From: Gemmatimonadota bacterium
GTDB lineage: Bacteria; Gemmatimonadota; Gemmatimonadetes; Longimicrobiales; Gaopeijiaceae
Reading direction: 5' to 3'
NCBI GenBank assembly: GCA_028873825.1
Contig: JAPPNM010000088.1
Coordinates: forward strand, 1 to 36,944
DNA: 36,944 bases
In this document: piece after piece, positions 22,661 to 30,080 of the stretch
Numbering within the stretch: the first letter of the stretch is position 1
How the letters are laid out: each line of letters begins with the position of its first letter
The notes under the pieces: generated by a model
Seen by the model: only the letters and a program-made list of their open reading frames with translations
Databases searched by the model: none
What the model was told of the DNA's origin: nothing
Position numbers and translations under genes: made by a program

Positions 22661-22904
22661 CTCCGGGGTCAGGCTACGCGGCCGAGGCAGGTGGCAGCTC
22701 CCGGTCTCCCATTCAAGCACGGTGGGAGCCGCATCTCCGACGCTTCCACCGGTCCGGGTGCCGGCGCGCTGATGCTCGTAGTAGTCCGAGTACTCCGAGA
22801 ACGAGAGGGAGCGACGGGCGGCGGCACTTCGTCCCGGAACCGCAGGTCCCGGGCTGACCTCCGAAACGGGCGGACTCTTGAAGATCCGTCGTCGGCGCCG
22901 GTGC

Positions 22905-23978
22905 GCATGATCCTCGGGAAGACGCTCGCGAATCGGATCGGGCGCGTCATTCGCGAGCAGCGCCACGCCGGGCGGATTCTCGACCACGGCCTTTCCCCGA
23001 GGCGGAAGCTCCTGTTCGTCGGCCCTCCGGGCACCGGGAAGACGCTCGCCGCTTCGGTCCTGGCGGGCGAACTCGGTCTTCCTCTGCTTCAGGTCCGGCT
23101 CGACGGCCTCATCACGAGATTCATGGGCGAGACCGCGGCCAAGCTGCGGCAGATCTTCGACGCCACCGGCCGGACCAGGGGGGTGTACTTCTTCGACGAG
23201 TTCGACGCGATCGGCTCGGAACGCGCGGTCGTCAACGACGTGGGCGAGATTCGGCGGGTGCTGAACAGCTTCCTCCAGATGATCGAGCAGGACCGCTCCC
23301 ACAGCATGGTGACGGCGGCGACCAACCATCCCGGCATGCTCGACCGCGCGCTCTGGAGCGTCGCCAATTCGCTGACCATGGTCGTTGAGGAGACCCTGGT
23401 TGCATTCGAGCGACGGGATGTCCGGCAACATCGCGGCGCGCGAGATGCATATCCACGGCCTGCCGTGGCCGTGGGAAGCTCTCAGAGACCTGGGGGAGCC
23501 GCAGGTGGAGATGCGAGTCACCCTCTCCTACTTCATCGAGCCCAACCCTTCACGTCGAGGAACCTCGCGATATCGCTATGAGTCGCACGGTCTCCGCTTC
23601 GACGTCAAGCGACCGCTGGAAACGACGGACGGATTCCGCGGTCGAATCAGCGCGGCGGCCCGTGACGACGAATACAAGCGCGGTGGAGGCGGTATCGATC
23701 CGTCATGGCTCATCGGTACCCAGGGCCGCCATCGCGGATCGATTCATGGCGACATTTGGCGTGGGAGCGCGGCCGACCTCGCCAGCCGGGGGTCGATTGC
23801 CGTCTATCCTACCTCGGGGTGGTGGAAGACGCGCCGGGCACTACGGCAGTACGACCGGGCCGTGCGCTATTCCCTGGCGGTGAGCATCCGGGCGCGGGAA
23901 GTTGACGTGGATCTGTACACCGAGGTGGCGAATCGGATTGCCGTCGAGGCGCCGGTGGAGATCGAAACGGGTCCGTAG
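22905..23978 (+). pseudogene. AAA ATPase / S8 protease chimera (copy B)
   Basis: From MILGKTLANRIG the frame equals codons 88 onwards of the intact AAA protein, with Walker A and B, up to HPGMLDRAL. Directly after that it continues in frame as WSVANSLTMVVEETLVAFER, which belongs to the C-terminal region of the S8 partner. A frameshift near 23418 then moves the S8 sequence to the next frame: SGNIAAREMHIHGLPWPWEA, VEMRVTLSYFIEPNPSRRG and a normal end at 23978. The AAA lacks the arginine finger and the protease lacks its catalytic domain. The join lies in the short shared CGCGCGCTCT, so a deletion between the two genes is likely. Confidence 0.85.
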
Positions 23979-24039
23979 CGGTCGCGGCGCGCGCCATGAG
24001 TCCGCGACCTGTTGGACGCGTGGCACTGAGGCCGAAACC

Positions 24040-24501
24040 TCACGGGCTGCGGCTCGATCGGGTTCCCCACGCTCTATCCATGCGCTCGACAACGGCTCGG
24101 AGTGTCCACCATCCGAGATCGTCTCTCGAACACCCCTCGATTTCCAGGACCCGAAACCAGACCTGACGCCAAACCCGGTCGTCGCCGACCCTGCAAAGAT
24201 ACTCGCCGCCAACCTTGACTTGCCGCCGGGCGTTGGCTTCCGATGTATGGAGCCAGTGAGCCCGCAAACGACCATCCGCGCCCTCGCCGTCGAACATACC
24301 CCATGGCGTGCCGGGTTGTCCGTACTCCGGGTCACCCTCCGTGGGCTCGTCACGCTCGATCTTCTCGAAGTCGCGATAGAGCTGCCGACGCTCGGCCTCC
24401 GGCAACCTGCGAATGACGGATTCCATATCATTGGGTCGCGTGCGCGAGTAGAGCCATGCCGCGACCCAGACACCTGCGACGATTACGATGATCCAACCCA
24501 T
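24040..24501 (-). CDS. Hypothetical protein with one membrane segment
   Basis: The product is 153 residues starting MGWIIVIVAGVWVAAWLYSR, a single N-terminal transmembrane helix, followed by a soluble domain (ESVIRRLPEAERRQLYRDFE, then WRQVWFRVLEIEG). The family is not recognised. The last part, LGWWTLRAVVERMDRAWG, reappears in the antisense reading of regulatory repeat copy 3 (LEWWTLRAIVERMD), so the 3' end may be shared or recombined. It is convergent with the S8 relic. Confidence 0.55.
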   Translation of the reverse strand: MGWIIVIVAGVWVAAWLYSRTRPNDMESVIRRLPEAERRQLYRDFEKIERDEPTEGDPEYGQPGTPWGMFDGEGADGRLRAHWLHTSEANARRQVKVGGEYLCRVGDDRVWRQVWFRVLEIEGCSRDDLGWWTLRAVVERMDRAWGTRSSRSP

Positions 24502-24546
24502 GCTTCAGCTATCGTCGAGCGCCATGGCGCAGAAGAACGGGAACGG

Positions 24547-25038
24547 TCATGTCGCGCCGCGCGCCTGCCCAGGGAATGCCAGCATTCGGTCGTAGCGACG
24601 TTCGGCCTTGATGATCGCAAGCGCCAGCTCTACCTCCCGAACTGGATGGTCGAGAAAGACCGGACCGCCGGCCTGAACGCCCCTCTTCATCGAGACTACC
24701 GAGATTTCGGGGTTCCCGGCCCAAGCGTGGACCTGGTAGGTGCTGACATCGGTCAGGAACAGATCCCGTGACAGGCCCACGCACAGGCTGTGGAGATCGG
24801 GGTACTTCATCCTGACCGGGCCCGCGAGGTGGATCGGGTGATACTCGCCATCGGGACCCTCGACGGACAGCTCTCCGTAGTCTCCGGTCGGCGGGTGGAG
24901 TCTGATACCTTCGACGATCTCGTCTCCGCCGGGGAACCCGAAGGCGCACGGCTGGCCCGTGATCTCGTGACCGATGGCGTCCGCCTCCAGGGTAGCGAAC
25001 ACTCCGGCTCTGAGCACGCTCGCCAACTTGTCCTTCAT
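24547..25038 (-). CDS. Hypothetical protein
   Basis: 163 residues from ATG 25038 with GAGGAG eight bases upstream; the track start (25164) lacks such a site. It reads MKDKLASVLRAGVFATLEAD, with LHPPTGDYGELSVEGPDGEY in the middle and a helical end VREVELALAIIKAERRYDRM. No family or catalytic motif is evident. It may form an operon with the membrane protein gene 45 bases downstream. Confidence 0.55.
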   Translation of the reverse strand: MKDKLASVLRAGVFATLEADAIGHEITGQPCAFGFPGGDEIVEGIRLHPPTGDYGELSVEGPDGEYHPIHLAGPVRMKYPDLHSLCVGLSRDLFLTDVSTYQVHAWAGNPEISVVSMKRGVQAGGPVFLDHPVREVELALAIIKAERRYDRMLAFPGQARGAT

Positions 25039-25212
25039 CCTCGGGCTCCTCTCCAAGACGGAAACGGACCTAGGCTCGCCGGATCCGGCTCTTCCCACAA
25101 GGTGCCAGCGCCGAAACGCGCCGAAACGCGGGATCCCATTCGCGGCCTGGTGCGCTGCGCGCACGCCACGTACGACGTTCCCGATCCCGTCGCGGCGCTG
25201 AGGCTACTTCCG

Positions 25213-26088
25213 TCACTCCGCCAACAGCCCGGCTACGACCTCCAGAGTGATCGTCGCGAGACGGATCGCGAACAGGGCCTCGACGCGTGTGTACTCACGA
25301 GCCCCGGCGCGGTGCGCGGTGATGTTGCCCATGTCCTTCGCGCGCTTGACGATCCCTCCGTACAGATTCGCATGTCGCGCGTCGATCCTGTCCGTCAGCG
25401 CGGCCTTGAGGTCTTTTCCGGTCGCCGCCCTCACCGATTCCTCCATGAGGCCGACGGCCTTTCGCGCCTGCAGGACCGCGCGGCCGAAGTCGCCTCGGTC
25501 CGCCGCATCTCGCGCGAGACGGAGCTCCGCGAGGCTTGACCTGTAACGATCCGCGTGCAGTAGGTGGTAGCGGACCTCGAGGACATCGATCTGATCCCCG
25601 GTGAGTGCGCCCAGGACCGCGAGCCAGTCGTCGCGCGGGACCTGCATCCTGATTCCCTCGATTCGCGCATCGGCCGTGGTCCCGCCCATTTCGACGCGGG
25701 CCCACAGCCGCATTTCCATTGTGAGAGCACCGCCAGCCCGGCACTCTTCAAGCCGCTCCAACCGGCGGCTGCCCAGGTCGAGGGCGACGGACGCTGCCTG
25801 GGTATCGACATAGCCGAGTGAACGGAGCGGGAGTCTCGATCCGTCACGCACGAGGGTGCCGACAACGAGATCGTCCGCCCCCACTCGCAGCTCGCCCCCG
25901 AAGTCGAGGATCTGATACTCCTCCTGCGGTTGCCCTTCCTGCGAGCGGTGCCGGTGCCCCAAGGTCCACGAAAGCTCAAAGCGGATTCGTGGCCTCAGCG
26001 CCGGGACGGCCGCGACCTTGGCCACCGCTACACGGCCTACCATCGACCGCCCGATCGTCACCTGTCCGTCGCCATAACCGGCCGCCAT
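25213..26088 (-). CDS. Gene A: hypothetical protein with a helical, HEPN-like end
   Basis: This 291-residue protein starts at ATG 26088 with AGGAG upstream. The first 160 residues are beta-rich (VTIGRSMVGRVAVAKVAAV, QILDFGGELRVGADDLVVGT); the last 110 are helical (RSSLAELRLARDAADRGDFG, AVLQARKAVGLMEESVRAAT, GIVKRAKDMGNITAHRAG) and resemble HEPN-like or abortive-infection helix bundles, without a clear R-x4-6-H motif. It stands beside regulatory repeat copy 3, which lies 190 bases upstream. Relics of the same gene occur at 13084 and 17655, so it has been duplicated and lost at least twice here. Confidence 0.6.
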   Translation of the reverse strand: MAAGYGDGQVTIGRSMVGRVAVAKVAAVPALRPRIRFELSWTLGHRHRSQEGQPQEEYQILDFGGELRVGADDLVVGTLVRDGSRLPLRSLGYVDTQAASVALDLGSRRLERLEECRAGGALTMEMRLWARVEMGGTTADARIEGIRMQVPRDDWLAVLGALTGDQIDVLEVRYHLLHADRYRSSLAELRLARDAADRGDFGRAVLQARKAVGLMEESVRAATGKDLKAALTDRIDARHANLYGGIVKRAKDMGNITAHRAGAREYTRVEALFAIRLATITLEVVAGLLAE

Positions 26089-26275
26089 CCTGGAGCTCCT
26101 TCGGTCGGGTTGACACTGGCTTCACCGGCGTCGGCTTGAGCCGGGCTCCGCACGTTCCATCCATTCTCTCCACAATCGCGCGAAGCGTCCACCATTCGAG
26201 ATCGCCGAACGCCGCTCCGAGCGAGCGCTGCACGCGCGACATACGCAGGACGGCGCCACGCCACGTAGGACGACA

Positions 26276-26293
26276 TGACAACCGGAGTTGTCA
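26276..26293. promoter_or_regulatory. Palindrome 1, copy 3
   Basis: Perfect TGACAAC-CGGA-GTTGTCA, 188 bases upstream of gene A. Confidence 0.72.
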
Positions 26294-26375
26294 TTATGTA
26301 AGGTGAAGTGTACATCTCGTCGCTCCTTCGCCAGGTTCGGTTCACGGCTCGTCCCGCACGGCCGCCTCGTTCGAT

Positions 26376-26398
26376 AAGGGCGACACGGTGTCACCCTT
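26376..26398. promoter_or_regulatory. Palindrome 2, copy 3
   Basis: Arms AAGGGCGACAC and GTGTCACCCTT with the same single mismatch as copy 1; exactly 100 bases after palindrome 1. Confidence 0.65.
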
Positions 26399-26565
26399 CT
26401 TTTCGGGAACTTCGCGGACGCCTGCCGCGAAGAGTGGATCGACGAGGCTGGCGTGGATCCCGCCGCCGTGAGAGGTCGCTCGAGCATCCGGACGGATGCC
26501 CGCGACGCATCGGCTCGCAGGAAGCACCGGGCGGGAATCGCCTCAATCCGACGCAGGAGGCCGGC

Positions 26566-26880
26566 ATGGACCGGAATCTGACGCCACCGAGTACGGAGAT
26601 CCTACGCGGCTACTCCGTGGTCCGGGTCAGCATGGACGACCATCATGGCCCGGATCGTGCCAGTCGGGGTCGTTGCCTGGGATGCCGCCGAGGCGTGGCA
26701 CGGGTGGTGGTGGCTGGCACGCGACGAGAAGGTAGACGGCGTGGACGCCACGGCGCGGACGCTGATACGGATCACCCGGGACCAGATCCGGCGGTGGGCC
26801 GGCGAGTTTCCCGCCGACGAGGCTCGCAAGCTCGCCCTCGCCCCTGGGGCCTCGATTTGGAGCGCGACATCATCACGAGG
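26566..26880 (+). pseudogene. Frameshifted relic of the YSV gene family
   Basis: ATG 26566 with AGGAGG upstream reads ILRGYSVVRVSMDDHHG; an extra C in GGCCCGGATCGTG then shifts the frame and the match goes on as RIVPVGVVAWDAAEAWHGWW, WLARDEKVDGVDATARTLIR and DQIRRWAGEF. The similarity to the intact protein ends near residue 75. The rest of the gene is replaced by the methylase fragment. Confidence 0.75.
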
Positions 26881-26949
26881 AATCGCCTTCTCAAGAAGAA
26901 GGGAGCCAGCGTAGAACTTCTGGGCCCGCCAGGCCGCCGAGGACGCGGC

Positions 26950-27257
26950 CGCGTGGATCCAGACTCGGATGTCTTCCACCAGTGGATCGACGCCACGCAC
27001 ACTGCCATGCTGCTGTACGACGAGGAAGGGTCGCGGGCCACGGAGATGTTCCTCAAGCGGAGCCGACTGCTCGAGGAGCCACCTTCAAGTCCCTGCTCCG
27101 TGCCCTCGTCAACGCGATTCCTCGGGTGAAGAAGAACGGCAAGCTCATTCGGCCCGAAGCGAGATCCCTTGACGGCCTGCGCCTCGCGTTCTTCGCGGAG
27201 ATCGGGGCGCCGCCGGACCCCGAACCCGTCGTGGAGCAGGGTGACCTGCGGATCTGA
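26950..27257 (+). pseudogene. C-terminal fragment of a DUF1156/COG1743-like DNA methylase
   Basis: One frame reads DVFHQWIDATHTAMLLYDEE and FLKRSRLLEE; after one base is lost near 27078 the next frame reads ATFKSLLRALVNAIPRVKKN, KLIRPEARSLDGLRL, ending at TGA 27257. The pattern recalls the C-terminal domain of the large adenine methylases of DUF1156 type found in defence loci. No catalytic motif is left. Identification is by memory of the pattern only. Confidence 0.45.
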
Positions 27258-27377
27258 GCTTGACGGCGCCGTCTGGCTGCCCGACGTTGAGGTGCCCCGA
27301 GCCGCCGCTCGTGCCGTCTTGCGTATCTGGAGCCAAACCGCCGAGCACCGATCACACCAGTGAAATGGAGAGACGAG

Positions 27378-28370
27378 ATGGTCTACCCCGCACCTCGCAA
27401 CCGTCCCGGAGAGTCAAGTTGGCGGTCCCGCCCGGTCAAGTACTGGGACGGCGACTGGGACACAATCAAGAGTCTCATCCCAGTCTTCGACCTCCGCCCA
27501 TTCACGATCGTACCGGAAGTGGCCGATCGAGCGCCGTTCGAGCCGGGGTTGGAGGCGCTCGCCAACCCGTTTCTTCAAGTCGTCATGCGGCGTCCAGGAC
27601 CTGACTCGGACTTGCCCATGCCGGTTGGCGTTGTGTCGCGCACCTACACGCTCGTCCAGTACCTCACAATCGCCGCACTCTGTCGTGACGTACTCCTACA
27701 GGCTGGGATCGGACCCGGTGGACTGAAGTATGAACTTGCGTTGTCGGAATTAGGCGAATGGATGAACCTCCGGATTCAGCTCCCGGAATCCTACAAGTTC
27801 GTGGACAAACGCGACGAAGAATCTCATCTGAGACTGGAGTGCTTCAACTCGGTTGACGGCTCGTCGCCGCTCGAACTCTTCTTCCGGTGGTATCGCTTGG
27901 TGTGTGAGAACGGCCAAGTCACCGAAGACAAGATCAAAATCAGGAGGCGTCACGGGCAGGGGTTGCGACTTTACCCGATTCGATCAGCCCTCCAGAAAGC
28001 GTTGAACTCTGTGAGGTCGGATCGAGAGAGGATGCGGAAATGGGAACAGGTGAAGATTGGTGACATCGAGGCTTGGACGTGGGAACATGTCGCACCCAAA
28101 TGGAACAAAACGGCTGCAGCGAGAGTCTTTTACATCTGCACAGAAGGCCGCGACGTAGAGATCGCTCACCCATTCAGGAAGCCTTCCAAGTACCTGCCCC
28201 GGGTTCCTGGTTCTCCAGAGCATGCGGAGAGCATCTACGATGTCTCTCAGGCCTTGTCATTCGTCGCGACCAGGCGAAGAGACGTTGAGGAACGTGTCAA
28301 ATGGCAGGAGGACATCCCTCCGCTGCTTGAGGAGCTCCCGGCCACCAGGGAAGTTGAGTTGTGGGAATGA
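27378..28370 (+). CDS. DUF932-like protein
   Basis: About 330 residues; ATG 27378 is preferred over GTG 27360. The segments PVGVVSRTYTLVQYLTIAAL and LRLECFNSVDGSSPLELFFR, WYRLVCENGQV follow the DUF932 (plasmid/phage-related) pattern; the function of that family is not established. Base composition is clearly lower in GC at third positions than in its neighbours, as is that of the nuclease-like gene at 28876, a sign of recent transfer. The stop overlaps the next possible start (ATGATGA). Confidence 0.7.
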   Translation: MVYPAPRNRPGESSWRSRPVKYWDGDWDTIKSLIPVFDLRPFTIVPEVADRAPFEPGLEALANPFLQVVMRRPGPDSDLPMPVGVVSRTYTLVQYLTIAALCRDVLLQAGIGPGGLKYELALSELGEWMNLRIQLPESYKFVDKRDEESHLRLECFNSVDGSSPLELFFRWYRLVCENGQVTEDKIKIRRRHGQGLRLYPIRSALQKALNSVRSDRERMRKWEQVKIGDIEAWTWEHVAPKWNKTAAARVFYICTEGRDVEIAHPFRKPSKYLPRVPGSPEHAESIYDVSQALSFVATRRRDVEERVKWQEDIPPLLEELPATREVELWE

Positions 28371-28864
28371 TGAAGGTGCAGTCAGCCGTCGACCGGGTCC
28401 TACGGGGTTGTGCGGGCGGGCCGCGTGTACAATTCGCCGAGCTCACCCCAGCCCGGGCCCCTCGGGACTCGCAGGGCGAGGCGATGGTTTCCGTTTCGCT
28501 GCACTGGTCCTCCTCGGGTTTACAGGTCGGTTTACACTGGGGGTGCTCGGGGGAGGTGGATTGGTTGGTTCTGGGGGCAAGTAGGAGTCTGCTTTCCGCT
28601 CTCGACACGGAGGCGGCGTCGGCCAGGCTAGTGACCTCGTCCGGTGCGCCGTGGAGGTCTCGCCGCAGGAAGAATCGAAGGCCCTTGCCGGCACGTGGGG
28701 AGTGTCGTCCTCGTCTCCTTCTCGTGGTGCGCTCTCCCGCAGATGGGCAACGCTTGCGGTTGACGCCTCGGCCGCCTCGAGCAACATTGGCGACCCAGAC
28801 CACGCGCCCAGGCCCTCACGAGCAGTCAGGGAACCGGGAGCCGTTTCTCGAAGCGTCTGCATGA
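28367..28864 (+). CDS. Doubtful ORF between the DUF932-like and nuclease-like genes
   Basis: ATG 28367 overlaps the stop of the DUF932-like gene and the frame stays open for 165 codons (VDRVLRGCAGGPRVQFAELT, VSVSLHWSSSGLQVGLHWGC). The first two thirds look protein-like, the rest is rich in arginine and proline. If it is not a gene, this 500-base stretch is empty apart from a short TTTACAGGTCGGTTTACACT repeat. I rate both possible. Confidence 0.3.
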   Translation: MMKVQSAVDRVLRGCAGGPRVQFAELTPARAPRDSQGEAMVSVSLHWSSSGLQVGLHWGCSGEVDWLVLGASRSLLSALDTEAASARLVTSSGAPWRSRRRKNRRPLPARGECRPRLLLVVRSPADGQRLRLTPRPPRATLATQTTRPGPHEQSGNREPFLEASA

Positions 28865-28875
28865 GAGGAGTTGCG

Positions 28876-29793
28876 ATGACAGCAAACTTGGGCGAACTGA
28901 AGAGCGTAGACGTGCGCAAAGCGTGGCGGTATGAGGCACACAACTTCACGCCGTGGCTCGCGGACAACCTGGAGTGGCTGGGCGAAGCCGTGGGCATTCC
29001 AAACTTGACGCTTGTGGACCAGGAAGCGCAGGTCGGGCCATTCCGGGCAGACATCATTGCGTCCGCAGCGAACGGGGACAGCGTACTCATCGAGAATCAG
29101 TTGGAGGCTGCCAACCTTCAGCATCTCGGCCAGGTGCTGGCATATTTGGCGGGACTCGACAGCAAGATCGTAATCTGGGTTGCAACCGAATTCCACGAAT
29201 CCTACTTATCGGCCATCCGCTGGCTCAACGAACACACGCCAGACCATATCGCGTTCTTCGCGGTTCGCGTGGGGCTCGTCCAGATCGAGGATTCCAAGCT
29301 CGCACCCGTGCTGGAAGTACTGGAACGGCCCAGCGAATGGACACCGCCCCCCGTCCCCGGTGAAGCGAAGGAAAGCGAGAGGACACGCTTCCGACGCGAG
29401 TTCTGGGAACACTACCGATCGACGAGACCAGATGCGGGCATACGCGAGGGGTTCAAGGGGCTCTATCACTACCACACCATTAGGCAACCGAGCGGTCTGA
29501 GGGTGGCTCAGGTCGTCAATTTCGACGGGGTCCTGGTGTACCTGGTAGCCAAGAGAGGAACCGACGAGGACTTGGTGAAGGCGAAGTGCCACCACTACGC
29601 CAACGCGCTTGAGGAGCATGGTATCTCAGTACGCTGGCCCAGTTGGGCAGGCACCTATAAGCACTTCGATACCCGGGATCCCGACAATTGGGACGACATG
29701 GTCCAGTGGCTCGATAAGCGCCGCGAAGTGTACGAACGCGTCTTGCGAAATGTCGTCCCGCCCGAAGAGATGGAAACTCCGGCAGAGGAATGA
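28876..29793 (+). CDS. PD-(D/E)XK-like nuclease family protein (DUF4268-like)
   Basis: The product is 305 residues from ATG 28876 with GAGGAG upstream; the track's longer start has no support. The N-terminal 160 residues match a known group: LKSVDVRKAWRYEAHNFTPW, VGPFRADIIASAANGDSVLI, ENQLEAANLQHLGQVLAYLA, with D and E-N-Q in nuclease positions. The rest (FWEHYRSTRP, VYLVAKRGTDEDLVKAKCHH, VRWPSWAGTYKHFDTRD) is the DUF4268-type end. It probably acts on DNA in a defence context, but no partner is proven. Lower GC than the surroundings. Confidence 0.72.
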   Translation: MTANLGELKSVDVRKAWRYEAHNFTPWLADNLEWLGEAVGIPNLTLVDQEAQVGPFRADIIASAANGDSVLIENQLEAANLQHLGQVLAYLAGLDSKIVIWVATEFHESYLSAIRWLNEHTPDHIAFFAVRVGLVQIEDSKLAPVLEVLERPSEWTPPPVPGEAKESERTRFRREFWEHYRSTRPDAGIREGFKGLYHYHTIRQPSGLRVAQVVNFDGVLVYLVAKRGTDEDLVKAKCHHYANALEEHGISVRWPSWAGTYKHFDTRDPDNWDDMVQWLDKRREVYERVLRNVVPPEEMETPAEE

Positions 29794-29811
29794 GGGTTCC
29801 CAACGCTTGGG

Positions 29812-29990
29812 TTGGAATCTGCACAAATCCGGCGGTGGGCCGACCCTCGGAAAGTCCCTTACGAGCCCGGTTCGGCGCGACCGGCGAGCGCCCGCTTCTG
29901 GAGGGCCGTTTCCGAGATTCTCACCTCCGGCGTTCTCCTCGACCCTCCCAGGGCGATGGCGCCGATGGCCGACCGCTCGCGCCGGAATGC
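29812..29990 (+). pseudogene. Internal fragment of the YSV gene family
   Basis: The frame reads AQIRRWADPRKVPYEPGSAR, then RFWRAVSEILTSGVLLDPPR and AMAPMAD, matching residues about 75-130 of the intact protein at 33270-34121. Neither end of the gene is present and no regulatory repeat lies next to it. Confidence 0.75.
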
Positions 29991-30080
29991 AGACTCTCTT
30001 CATTCAAGCATTTCCAGAGACCGCTCCGATACCAGTGTCGCGAGTCGTTCGTTCGGTCCGGTCATGATCCCACGCCCGAG

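Larger units (their letters stand above)
26165..26566. repeat. Regulatory repeat, copy 3
   Basis: Contains GCACGCGCGACATACGCAGG, both palindromes and the leader block down to GCAGGAGGCCGGC before the YSV relic. It shares its right part (to ACGCAGGAGG) with copy 4. Gene A lies to its left on the minus strand. Confidence 0.87.

Noticed and set aside
22658-22904. N-terminal 85 residues of the 22658-23581 ORF
   Set aside because: Unlike the AAA N-terminus and without coding features; it is upstream debris in an open frame.
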